Shown piece by piece: positions 9,041 through 19,640 of a stretch of 64,000 nt of DNA. The notes beneath the pieces are model-generated. The model did no database searches. It saw only the letters and a program-made list of their open reading frames with translations, and had not been told where the DNA came from. The stretch comes from Tipula vernalis (lineage: Eukaryota > Arthropoda > Insecta > Diptera > Tipulidae): contig OY282560.1 in the NCBI GenBank assembly GCA_958295665.1, positions 303,735,536 through 303,799,535 on the forward strand, given 5' to 3'. Each line of letters opens with the position of its first letter. Positions within the stretch are counted from its first letter, which is position 1. Both the position numbers and the translations under genes were made by a program.

Positions 9041-10092
9041 CTTTATTTTTAATTAGATGGAATTTTTTCAAATTCTGCTGCAATGTCGTTTATATGTACG
9101 TATTATGTCTTTTATATACATACGTAATTTCTCATTAACTTTTAATTTTTGTTTAATTGTTAAATTTTTACATTTTCCAATAACAACTTTTTGCATGTTA
9201 ATTAATTTTTTTTTTTAATTTATCGTTAAATTTATCGTCTTATTATCGTTCCATTTCTGCTTTGTATTTATATGTTTCTGCCCAGCGGTAAAAACTGAGG
9301 TCGAAATAGGGAACGTAATTTAAAAGAAAACGCAAAACAGGATTAGTCGTATTATACAGAGTTCGAGTTATAAAATTATTGAGACGGGATCGAAAGAAAT
9401 ATCGAAATCGAGAAAAAATCGAGTTATAGAATGGTTTCATTTACTGTCTTAGCCATGTATACCCGTTGCAATTGAGAATTATAACTTTTTGCTCGAATTT
9501 ATATACAATTTTTTCATCGAAAAATCTGTGTATTGTTACGACACGCCTGCTTTACGGGTTGTTATATAGCAATATACATACTTTTTTACGGGTAACTTGA
9601 TTATTTTTCCTTATAAAAATTATTTCGTGAGTAATTATGGTGTACATTAGCCCAATTGTGCTAATTATCGTTAGTTTCCACATTGTTGTGACGTACTTCC
9701 GGTTTTTAACGCAAATAATGGGAAAATGAATGTACATCAAAATTCCATATAGGGAAGTGCATTGCTATAACAACATCCCTTAGTTAATAATAGGTTTCTA
9801 CCCTCATTGCTGAAAAGCGAAAAAAACCGAACCGCACGAACTTAAAAATCACCATAACACAAAAAAACTCTACATCTTTTAAATTCAAAACTGAGTATAA
9901 TTATTTCTTTCTACAACCACCGACCGAATATCAACACAAAAAAAACTGCTTTTTTTTTGTTTTTAAAAATGAGTTAAAACTAAACTTAATCTAGTAACCT
10001 TGTACTAACAAAAAATTAATTAGTAGTGGTAAGGTAATAAAAGAAAAATGAATTGAATAGATTTCAAGATAATTTTCCATAATTTTTAAGAG
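9041..10092. other. AT-rich stretch, nothing recognised
   Basis: Homopolymer-rich sequence with no supported gene, repeat pair or RNA. Short readings on both strands are Ile/Tyr/Asn-rich and look like chance. Confidence 0.45.
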
Positions 10093-10409
10093 TAAAGGTG
10101 CTATTCCATGGACTGATTGACTGAGTTGACTGAAAAGCTGATAGCAACAAAATTACATTAGAGTGACAAAGACAAATTTTTTTTTTTTTTTTTTAAACAT
10201 TTTATGGTTAAAATTTAACAGCGTAGTGTGCTTATCTGAAATAAACAATTCATTGTAACTCGACCTTTCATCAAACCTATAATAAATTATTTTCGCATTG
10301 AATTGAACGTCAAAATGATTTGTGAAAACGTAAAAATTCGGTTCATTACGCTAATTTTTCAATAATTTCCAAATACAATAAAATCATTACAATTACAATA
10401 TCAAAAATC

Positions 10410-11736
10410 ATGAAAGTAACACACAAAGATTCCATTAATGAAGGTAGCGATCGAAGTAAAAGAAAGAAAATAACTGAAACAATTACAACTAAAGTCGCCA
10501 AAGATGTATACGCGGTAAACATAACCTGAAATTATAGTTTGGTATACATTTTATTTATTTAAATTTTAATTTAGAACGTTATTAATTTTGAGGAAAATGA
10601 GGCGAGGCAACGATCGGTCGAAAAGGATTCTCAGCTTTTCCATCAAACGTGCGAAGAATTGCGAAAAACATTTGATACGGTTGCTGTAGCCAAGCGTACC
10701 CCTAACAATGAACAGTCAAAACAAGAAATTTTTGATAAGCGCATAGAAGGTTCCCTACTTTTTGTGCTGCTTAAAAAATTGAATCGCTTGGATAAAGTTC
10801 GGTTCCGTGATAATCGTGAGGCACTGCAAAAGGAGAAGTTACGCGTCGATAGCAATCGACTGCAATTGCAAAATTTGCTGTACGAGGCCGATCATTTGAA
10901 TAAAGAAATTCAACGATGTTACCAATTTAAAAGTCAGGATGAAGAAATCCAGTTGGTACCTGAAGTTGAATTTTACGAAAATGCACCAGATACGGTGGCC
11001 CGGCCAGATAAAACTAAAAATGATGAACATGCCAAAAGATTAACCCGTTTAGAATGGGAGTTGCAGCAACGGAAGGAACTTTCTGCATTGTACAATGAAC
11101 TGCTAAAGGAAAAGGATAAAGTGGCCCAGGATATTAATACAAAAACCGATCGAATGGAGTCCTTAGCACTACATAGATTTTGCGAGCACAATAAAATCAT
11201 CGTATTCGATTCGAATTTCTAGTAATTTAGTACACTGTACCGCAATAACTTGTCTCGACTATTTGAATCAATTGAGCTTGTCGCCCAGCGAGTCATCGTT
11301 CGATGATGATGATTGTAATGTGAATGAAAATGATTTATTTTATTGTGTTGTGTTAACACGAAGTTCGGCGAAGTTGGAGTGCTACATAAATATTCCATGT
11401 GATTATCCAAAATCACTTGCCTTATGGAAATTACAACTGCATTGGAATGGGAAACAAAATGCGGCGAATAATTCTGCCATTCGCGAAATGGAATTTTGGA
11501 TTAACTCAACTGTTCGGGATACAAAGAATACGGCAAAATTGTTGGAGAAGCAGATGGAGCGTGCGCTTTGTTGTCTTGACATCTATTTGGAGACTGAAGG
11601 ATTGATGTTTAATACAGCTGAATTTGTTCCAGATAAAACGTTTATTAAATCGTTTCGTGGACGGCAACGATCAAGGCCATTTATGTTGGTCGATAGTAAT
11701 GATGGATGTTGTGTATTTACACAGATTCAAGATTAA
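10410..11736 (+). pseudogene. THOC5: THOC5-like copy with internal deletion and frameshift
   Basis: THOC5 is a subunit of the THO/TREX complex, which couples transcription to nuclear mRNA export. Exon 1 (10410-10514) starts MKVTHKDSINEG; a 60-bp GT-AG intron follows, and exon 2 starts at 10575 in frame. About 250 residues match the N-terminal coiled coil: KLNRLDKVRF, RLQLQNLLYEA, and RLTRLEWELQQRKEL near 11040-11090. At about 11155-11170 the reading jumps from that region to a far-downstream THOC5 region (ALHR...FAST), so roughly a third of the usual ~680-residue protein is missing. There the frame also shifts by one. From 11167 the other frame reads the C-terminal domain to 11736, including ALCCLDIYLETEG and a RGRQRSRPF tail. 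AATAAA lies near 11775. The N-terminal frame stops at TAG by 11222. It is probably a captured, non-functional copy; a truncated protein could still be made. Confidence 0.8.
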
Positions 11737-12227
11737 AAATATAGTTCGGAATTTTTAACATGTTTATTGATCAATAAAAGCAAAGTAATTACTATTTCGA
11801 ATACATAAATCATATTTTGTTTTCTGCTTTCATGCATTTTGACCGGCATTAATTGAAAATTTCTTCTCAGTTTATCTCTTGAATCCAATGAGTTTTTCCT
11901 TGACAAAAATGTTTGCTTCTGTATCCATTAAATACGAAGTTTTTTTTTTCGGGCGATAGGTACCGCATTTTCAACTTTCCCAATCGTCAATTGAAACGTT
12001 ATTTATTTTCTTCAATCTTTATTGGAGTAAATATTAAAAGAAACATTCGATTCTAAAATTCAATTTGACACTTTGAAAAATTGACTAAATGGCATGGTGA
12101 TAACAACCATAGATATTAAAACTCTATTCCATTAATAAATTATATTTATAGTTAAATTCTTTTCCATAAAGAAACTTTATAGTAAAATTCTCTTCCATGC
12201 GATAATTTTATGTATGTAGTTTGTTCG

Positions 12228-12269
12228 ACTGCCATAAAAAGTATTCGATTTGATACTTTTTATGGCAGT
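12228..12269. repeat. Perfect 17-bp hairpin inside the THOC5-bearing transposon
   Basis: Arms ACTGCCATAAAAAGTAT (12228-12244) and its exact complement (12253-12269) enclose an 8-base loop. Transcribed from either strand it would fold into a stable stem. It lies 490 bp after the THOC5 stop and 130 bp inside the right terminal repeat. A terminator role, a small-RNA precursor, or a relic of a nested foldback element are all possible. Confidence 0.6.
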
Positions 12270-12403
12270 TCACACTGCTAAAACTCAAATATTTTTTGAC
12301 TGAGTAAAATTTTTTGTTTCATTTGTACAACCACAAAATATAATCTCTTTTCTTGCTTTATATTGACTGAGTCAGTCAATCAGTCCATGGAATAGCACCT
12401 TAA

Positions 12404-13860
12404 TAGAGCAACAAAAAAAAAAAAAATTAATGATTGTTAGTACAAGTTCTGATTACTGTGAACTTATGATATAACGTTAAATTATGTCTAATTGATCCTA
12501 ATATTACTAAAGAGATAATCTAATAACTAAAATATCTAATTATATATAAAAAAAATATAAAAATTCTTATCTTGAAGAATGGTCGTGGCCATCGACTCAT
12601 TCAATTTGATGATTAAACTTATGTTCAAATATATGTATATATGTACATATAACTGTTCGTGTTTTAGATGCACTGTTTGATAGCGACCGAAAATCAGGAA
12701 GAAAAATGAAAATAATATTTTCTTCAACATACAACGATTTATTATACACAATTTTGTTACGCTACACTATTTAATACACTTAAACATAATAAATCTAATT
12801 CACAATTCACTGGTTTGATACAGTACGATTGCAAAGGAAAGAAAATAAACATTCTAAAGGTTCCCGCAATACGAAGCGAATCTGTAATTCACTGTGTATG
12901 TAATTATAACCTGAAATGAAAACAAAATTTGATTAACATTTAATGTACATAAATTAATACGTAAATAATACTTATAACCCCCTGTCGTATTAGGTTATTG
13001 ATGTGGGGTTATTTGTTGTGCCTTATAAATAATACACCGCACTTCAATTTATTAATTTTTATTGAGCACAAACTACTTTACAATAATTGTTTTTGTAAAA
13101 TGGGGATTTTATACCACCTATTGTTTTTTTAACATGCACGTTTAATTCACGCTCGCGGAATTTATAAGGAAAATAATTTTTGATTGAATTGTTACTATAT
13201 ATATCAATCACTTGAAAAAAATTAAATAATAATTTTGATTTATAATAATTGATAAATTTGTTAAACGACTGTGTCACACCGTGTTCTTAACTTTTGTGTA
13301 TTGTTAAACGATATGCCTGTATGTGTGTCTGTGTTTTTTTGAGACGATGAACTAATAAAATAATGAATTATTTTGATGAGTGGTGCTCTCCATTGAAAAA
13401 TATAAAAGGTTGAAATTTGTTTTGATGTGTAGTGAATACACTGGAATTTTGTTTGATGATGAGTGTGAGAAACCTAACTAAATATTTCTGTGAGTCGAAA
13501 AGCATTTAGTAGGTGTCACTAGCGGAAAATAAAGATGCAACACTTACAATTATATTTGAATTTGAGTAAATTGATTTTTAATAATTGTAGTGCTGAAACG
13601 AATGAATAACGATTAAATGAGTGAATCGCTACATACTTATCTGTTATTTAAAAGATGTAACCCCTTTAGAACTATCGTAAACCGAAAGATAAATGTAAAT
13701 TTAGTTTATTTAATATTAATTATAACCAATTTTAGGTAAGAATTTATGTAAATATTTACCTTAGCTGTGTTGACAATTTGTGGTTTGACATATTGTTCAA
13801 ATAATTAAAACAAAATAGTACTAGATCCGCTGTACTAAAAATGTAACTCAATTTGTAGAC
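12404..13860. other. AT-rich stretch between two transposons
   Basis: No supported gene or repeat pair. Short readings are composition-driven. Confidence 0.45.
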
Positions 13861-14079
13861 TTAAGGCCCAGTTACAATGCATCCGTTCCGTCTCGTTCCG
13901 CTTTTCCGCCAAAATTAAAATTTGACTTTTTCTATATAATTTATATGAATAAACGGAAAGGTTTGTTACAATGAGCGGAATCCGACGGACGAAGAAGGAC
14001 ATATTTTTTAAAAAATTTTAAATTTTACGGAAAGGCGGAAAGTATAACCTCAATTTTAATTCTTGATACTTTGATAGTA

Positions 14080-14294
14080 CCCTGTTTTTCCTTTATAAGC
14101 CGCACCGCTGTAATAAGCCACTGTGAAATACTTAAAATAAAATGTGAGATTTTGAAAATTATTTTTTGTTTTTTCGATTCCCTTATAAAGCTGCAATACC
14201 ATAATATAAGCCGCACTTCTTTAAGAAGCTTATTTTTTTAGAAAAAAAAACTTTTTTTGAGCAACAACCCGCGGCTTATAACGGAAAAACAGGG
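14080..14294. mobile_element. Tc1/mariner-type MITE nested in the Harbinger derivative
   Basis: A 215-bp element with inverted ends CCCTGTTTTTCC(T/G)TTATAAGCCGC (about 23 of 24 bases match). TA on both sides (14078-14079, 14295-14296) is the Tc1/mariner target duplication. The motif TATAAGCCGC recurs inside. It has no coding capacity and must be younger than the element it interrupts. Confidence 0.75.
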
Positions 14295-14479
14295 TACTTA
14301 TAATACCAATCTAACATCACTCTCGCATCATTAGTATGTACTATATGATTTAATTTTTTAAAATAATAAATACACAAAAATACAAATAATAAACTAATAT
14401 TCAAAATAATGGATATCGAATCATTTATTGAAGAAATAAAGAAATTCCCTAAATTTAATGGACTAAAATTAAGTGGGTC

Positions 14480-14590
14480 TAAATTTAATGGACATACCCA
14501 CCATCTCCTCTTTTTTTTAAATAATTCAGAATATTTTTTATATAAAATATATAAATCAAACAACAATTCTAAATCCTCGTAGTCATCCAT
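14480..14590 (-). pseudogene. Harbinger transposase, N-terminal stub
   Basis: The reading starts MDDYEDLELLFDLYI and reaches KKKRRWWVCPLN, the acidic start followed by a basic RRWWVxPLN motif found near the N-terminus of PIF/Harbinger DDE transposases. A short degenerate stretch with GNFFISSIND follows. The rest, including the DDE catalytic residues, is absent. The ORF continues by chance into the nested mariner-type MITE. Confidence 0.55.
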
Positions 14591-14730
14591 TTTTAATATT
14601 TTTGACAGCTAAAAATAATTTAAGATAAACGGAACGGATACATTGTAACTAGCGAACGGAAAAGACGGATCGGAAACAATTTTTGCAAAGCGGAACGGGA
14701 TAGAACGGATGCATTGTAACTGGGCCTTTA

Positions 14731-16725
14731 AAAGAAACAAAAAAAAACAATTGTAAGGAATGCTTGACGGGAGAAAATAAAAATGTGTGTTGGACAAAAC
14801 GAACTCTGCAAGTCGAGATTTTCTATGTGCAACACGTCAAGCACAATTAACCGCATTGTAATAAAAAATAATAAAATTAAAAATAAAAGCTAATAAAAAA
14901 TTTATACAGTCCACTTCATTACTTTTATTTATAAAGGAAAGGTTTGTTCATCTTTTTGTAAGGCGGTGATTGTGTGCGGCACATGCACCGCTTCACTAGG
15001 TTCACTAAATTTTTTATTCAAAATTCAGAATTGGTATTCTCTTTGTTCCACTATTAGTACCCAAGGAAACACATTTGATACTAATTACTTTCCTGGATAA
15101 TTTGTTTTTTTTTCTTTATATTTGTTTAATTTTTGTGTTTGTAAAAGCACTCAAGAGTCTTTAGCATGGACATTTGCTCGCTTTAATGGGAATCACAGTA
15201 ACTGTGTGGCACGTTCACTGACCACCACTATGTTTGTTAAATCGCGCACTCATATTAAATTATTTCATATCATTTAACGATACATACGCTAAGTAGTATT
15301 AAAACAACGGTATTATAATTCATCATAAAGTTAATTTTTCGTATTTGTAAAAGCGCTCAAGAACCGTTAGCATGTACATTTGCTCGCTTTAACGGAAATC
15401 ACAGTAACTGTGTGACACGTTCACTGACCACCACCATGTTTGTTAAATCGCCGCGCACTCATATTAAATTATTTCGAATCATTTAACGATACATATGCTA
15501 CGTAGTATTAAAACAACGGTGTTATAATTCATCATAAAGTTAACTTTTAGTATTGTCCTTAGTTACTTTCAATTATTATGAATTCACTTACGTTATTTTG
15601 TTTTGTTTGTTTGTTAAAATTTTTCTGTCTTATTATTACTTTGATGTTAAATGAATTTTACACTGCACAGATCTCACTAAGATCATCTTAGCAATATTTA
15701 CTAAGTTAGTACAGTTATCTCCAAAGCACAGTTTTTTTTTTATCGAACCACTTTTCATTTACCGATTTAAGTTTTATTTTTTTTTGTGTTATCTCATGAT
15801 GGTCAAATTACATTACAATGGACTTAATGCATTCGACCTCTTTGGTTTTTATTTAAAAAAAACATCAATAACCATTAACTAATTATTTAATAATATTTTT
15901 TTTTTTTTTTTTTGGCAAATTTATTTTTAAATAGATTACAACTGAACTCATCTACGTTCAGCCAAAAACTTACCTTTTTCCTGACCCTCCTCGCAATTTT
16001 TTTGTTCTATTCCCCTCCGCTTTTTAAGTTATATCTGTGTGTGTACTCAACTACAAGTAAATCAGAAGAGTTAAACCTTCACAACATGTAACGTAGCGCG
16101 AAAGTTGTGATGCGTCGTTACAACCTCTACTCAAAAACATAATTTTTTTTTGTTTTTTTTTAAATTTACCGATCGCTTACCAAAAAATTATAATTTATCT
16201 TTCAATTTTTCCCCTCCCTCTTCTCGTTCATTTTCTCACCACCACCCCAAGACTGGAAGAAATACAATCACATAAACCTATGAGCAGGGTAGCAACATCA
16301 ATTTCCGCTGTTCCCTCGATCAGCGCGGAAACGACCCAAGCAAAGTCGTTACAAACTACTAAATCTCCTTCTTTATAGCTTGGTTGTTTACTGCACTTCT
16401 CATCGCTTTAATATATTTTGACTTGCTTTTTCTCTAAGCTCATTTAAATTCCCGTCTGCCTAATCATTTAATTCCTCTAGGAATCCTATAAGTCCTTCGT
16501 CTGGCTTTTTTTTTCTAAATTACTTATCGCGCTTGATATATATTTTCATAAATATTTTAATGTATTAATTTTAATATTTTAATGTATTAATTGTCGAACG
16601 TTTAATAAAATGTTTATTTGTATTTTTATTTATTGATTATTGTTTATTTTATATTTATTTAATTATGTATAAAAATGTTGTATACGTTATATATTTGTTG
16701 TTTTTCACCACCACCATTTAGTGTC
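14731..16725. other. Non-coding stretch with a 206-bp tandem duplication
   Basis: No gene is recognised. Apart from the duplication at 15141-15549, the segment has poly(T) runs and an inverted TGTAACG...CGTTACA pair at about 16087-16122, with a further CGTTACA near 16356 that could mark an LTR-like piece of about 270 bp. Confidence 0.35.
15141..15549 (+). repeat. Tandem duplication, two ~206-bp copies
   Basis: Copy 1 (15141-15346) and copy 2 (15347-15549) share long identical blocks such as CACAGTAACTGTGTG(G/A)CACG and TAAATTATTTC. Differences are mainly single bases plus a 2-3-base indel near CGCGCAC. Identity by eye is a little over 90 percent, so the duplication is moderately old. Confidence 0.85.
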
Positions 16726-16728
16726 ATT

Positions 16729-17779
16729 CAGCCCTATTGCGATTATCGAGTCGATCAACAATCGTCTCGTCTTTGTCGTCTCGTGTCGTTTTAAATTTTG
16801 TATTGCGTAAGCAAATCGAAGCTATACAAAAGTATTGCCATATCAAAAATTCTATCAAAAAATATATTGTATATTGGGAATTATTTTGGTAACTTTTAAA
16901 TTGTGAATTGTATTTTTCTTTATAGCTGTCAAAAAATTATAGGTTATGTTCAATGTTTATAATTTACGATAATAGATTAATAGAAAATTCGTTTTTTTTA
17001 AATGAATTTTATTTGTAATTGCTGTTAACACAAATTGAGTACCATCAACCTCTTCAGGCTCATTATTATAATCAAGTTCGACATACACTGGATCTGTAGA
17101 AACTGACGAAAGTTCTGTGCTAACTACTGGTTTTCCAAATTCCTGTCCAGGGGGATCTAAGGCCAAATTAATATTAAGAATGTCTGCTAAGAGATCCTCT
17201 AAAGGCGTAAGAACTATTATTTTATTTGGGCCTCCACCTGTTGTATTAATTTCAGTTTTGCTTGCAGTCAGCTTCTTTTTAACTTTGAATTTAAGATCTA
17301 TCCAAACCTAAAAAAATTTGAGGTTAGAAAACCGCCAGCCAATACAGTTTAATTAATCTAAAAAAAATAACGCTAACCTTCATCCGGCCGTGTGATTCTC
17401 GCGTTGGGGGCCCTAAACTGTTGAGTTCTGTTGTGAAAAGATCCCACCTATTTTTAAGGTCCGATCCAGATTTGGTTATTCCCCGTGCAATGTCTACATT
17501 TTTCTGCATCAGATTTACAAGAAGCTCAAACTGAGCGTTATTTGTTATTTTCATGACTTTCATGATTTATTTAAAAAAATTAAAATTCAACAATTTTTTT
17601 AAACTTTTATTTAATTTGTATTCTATCACTATGTAGTCAATACGGCGTCGTGAGCTAAAATGTCATCGGCAAAAAAAAATGGAGTCGATCGACGAATGTT
17701 AATCGAAGTCGACGTTCGCAATACGAATTTTTCGCGAAGGCTACATAACGACATCGACAGGACAATCGCAATAGGGCTG
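16729..17779 (-). mobile_element. TIR transposon carrying only a Myb/SANT-like gene
   Basis: Inverted ends begin CAGCCCTATTGCGATT(A/G)TC on both sides. ATT flanks both ends (16726-16728, 17780-17782), a 3-bp duplication. The 1051-bp interior encodes one spliced protein of the Myb/SANT-like class that accompanies Harbinger-family transposases as a nuclear-import and DNA-binding partner. No transposase is present. The subterminal regions are rich in GTCGTC/CGATCG-type repeats. ATT departs from the usual TWA target, so the family call (Harbinger-like) rests mostly on the gene. Confidence 0.7.
16957..17563 (-). CDS. Two-exon Myb/SANT-like (zeste-type) DNA-binding protein
   Basis: Exon 1 (17563-17378) starts MKVMKITNNAQFELL and exon 2 (17307-16957) starts with V at a GT...TAG intron of 70 bp. 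The joined product is about 178 residues with no internal stop. Residues 8-70 form a Myb/SANT-like domain: FELLVNLMQKNVDIARG, then NRWDLFTTELNSLGPP. After the splice come WIDLKFKVKKK and a GGGP turn. The C-terminal half is acidic and Ser/Thr-rich. In Harbinger transposons such a protein binds subterminal DNA and brings in the transposase. Here it is the only gene of its element, so it may act in trans, or the copy may be on the way to domestication. Confidence 0.65.
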
Positions 17780-17782
17780 ATT

Positions 17783-18344
17783 ATTTATTTTACTTGTTCG
17801 ATGAGCTCGCGTCCGCTCACAATGAAATCCGTGATGACTGGTTTTGTTGTGTGTTGTATTTTGTTTCGTTTATCTGTTTTTGTAATTCTGTTTTGTTTTG
17901 TGTCGCGTGGTTGGTATGCCTGCGTGAAGACGATAGACAGTGCGCATTGTCTTTGACGTGTGGCGGTGAACGCATGTATAAATGCGTGACCGCCACATAC
18001 TCCAAATAAAATTTTTGGGGGTATTTCCTGTAAAACTCTGGGTGGGTTCGAACTGCGAATTTAAATGCACATTTTTAAAATGCGCATTTTTGGATTAAAT
18101 TAAATTTCATTATAATCATTAAATTAATTGGAATTGGGCAACTCTGAATTAATAAATCGATAATTATGATTAATTTAAATATAAATAGACATTCTAGAAC
18201 GTGTTAAAAATGCATATAAAAACTACATCGCATGTAGCTTTTTTAAATGTGTCTTCGTTAAATGCGCGTTTTTCATTTCGGACGCACCCTCTGCGTTCAC
18301 TAAACGGGTATTCCAATCTTTTCCTTTTCCTTCTATCAATTTAC
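17783..18344. other. Non-coding stretch with a palindrome at 17951
   Basis: Apart from a 39-base imperfect palindrome (17951-17989; TGTGGCGGT...ACCGCCACA around TGTATAAA) nothing is recognised. TGTGGCGGTG is also how the CsRn1-like LTR at 32181 starts, so this may be a piece of a related LTR end. Confidence 0.4.
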
Positions 18345-18733
18345 TTAGTAATGGTACAAGTGTGCGATTATACCGAGATTATATTGAGCAACTGCTGCAA
18401 TGTTCTCAGCTGTACGTGCTGTAAATGCACGTGTACGTGTTAGTTTATCCAATAACAATCCAGTTTTACGAAGTCGCTTCACAAATTGATCCACAAATTG
18501 CCTTGTAGGCATTTCATTTCTACTGAATTTTCCACCTAAATTTCTTACATTAGAAGACTCACCACTTTGAAAGCAAGTTTTCAATATTTCCCAATTTTGT
18601 TCAAGCGTAAAGCCACCTATTTCGTAAATGTCAAACATTACACTAATTTTCTGTCACAACACGAATGACGTAAATGTTGCCACACTCAAAATAACCGGTA
18701 GTTGAAATTGCAAACGCTAGATGGACCACCCGG
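18345..18733 (-). pseudogene. Mariner-like element, 5' end and transposase N-terminus
   Basis: The minus strand starts at a TA dinucleotide (18734-18735) followed by CCGGGTGGTCCATCTAGCG, which looks like a mariner-type terminal repeat. A short leader follows, then MFDIYEIGGFTLEQNWEIL (from 18638). The reading contains the N-terminal HTH region of IS630/mariner relatives: LEQ.WEILKTCFQSGES, then FVKRLRKTG and TARTAENIAAVAQ. It ends abruptly at 18345 before any catalytic residue. The protein in intact relatives binds the terminal repeats. Fragment only. Confidence 0.5.
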
Positions 18734-18889
18734 TATTAAACCCACACAACTGTTTACTCTATTTGTCTAGTTCTATCTGAAAGAAATCCATCCTTCATAT
18801 CCAACACATTGTGGATAATTGAATCAGTCATTTCAGAAACCCTTTCATGTTACACTTTAGATTATAGAGGTTACCATTAAAATTTTGAA

Positions 18890-19640
18890 AATTTTTCTTA
18901 TTTATTATATTTAAGTCCACTTCCTGTATCTATTTTGAATTTAATTAACTTATTCTCTATTTTTATTATTTCTAACCATTCATTTGTTGTATTGAATTAA
19001 TTGAATCGACGAAAATATGAGGCTGGTCCCACCTCCCTAACCTAATTTATACTACATGCTTTTTGTTTCTATAATACGTACATTTGACGAAAAACAGGCT
19101 CTTGCCAACTGCCCCTTACGATTACATTTGTGACAAATTAAATTTTTTGCTATACATTATCCTTCACATGACATTTGTTACACTCATAACCTAAATTTTC
19201 TTCCTTAAAATACTTCTATTTGAATTATTTTTATTTGTATAAAATAATTATTGTTATACTTCTTTGTTTGCTACTCAATTTATTATTTTTCTTAAAACAC
19301 ATTTGCCCTATATGTCCTACAATATCACAAACATTACACTTTAATTTAATAAATTTACATCTAGGCGCTAAATGAGCTTTATCGCCGCATCGAAAACAAT
19401 ATAAATTACTTATAGTTTTAACATTATTATTTACTGTACCACTACTAGTGTTGACATTTTGGAATCTTACCGAATTACTTCTAGATTGTACTAAATTTTG
19501 TTTATAACCTTTATATTTTTGAATAATCTCTTTACACTCGCATGTAGCACGATGTAGTGCTGCCGCGTTCTTCGATGACACTTCGATTACTTTTTTTAAC
19601 GTCAAGTTGTTTGATTCCAGTAGACAGTTTTGAATAGCTT
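18890..19640 (-). pseudogene. Ty3/gypsy gag C-terminus and protease fragment
   Basis: In minus-strand order there are CCHC-type zinc knuckles: CFRCGDKAHLAPRC and CNVCDIVGHIGQMC near 19390-19300. A third, weaker knuckle lies near 19130 (FCHKCNRKGQLARAC, approximate reading), and an aspartic-protease start KFKIDTGSG near 18940. Gag and protease are in different frames with stops between. RT onward is missing. At its upstream side (about 19640) the reading fuses directly to a mariner transposase segment, so the element is chimeric debris. Confidence 0.5.

Larger units (their letters stand above)
10096..12400 (+). mobile_element. Harbinger-type TIR transposon carrying a THOC5 copy
   Basis: The left end begins AGGTGCTATTCCATGGACTG (10096) and the right end is its exact inverse complement ending at 12400; the perfect match continues to 29 bp. 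The element is flanked by TAA on both sides (10093-10095 and 12401-12403). A 3-bp TWA duplication is the hallmark of PIF/Harbinger insertions. The 2305-bp interior has no transposase. It holds a rearranged THOC5 copy (10410-11736) with an apparent intron, a poly(A) signal, and a 17-bp perfect hairpin (12228-12269). It therefore resembles a Pack-type non-autonomous element that has captured host-gene DNA. The chance alternative (two unrelated elements flanking a resident gene) is disfavoured by the matching TAA and the outermost position of the repeats. Confidence 0.75.
13864..14727 (-). mobile_element. PIF/Harbinger deletion derivative (MITE)
   Basis: Terminal inverted repeats begin AGGCCCAGTTACAATGCATC at both ends and match for about 25 bp. 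TTA flanks the element on both sides (13861-13863 and 14728-14730). Minus-strand coding at 14590-14480 matches the start of a Harbinger transposase, which supports the class independently. Only 864 bp remain, including a 215-bp nested element, so it cannot move by itself. The subterminal region is rich in further GGAACGGA-like repeats, possible transposase-binding sites. Confidence 0.8.
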
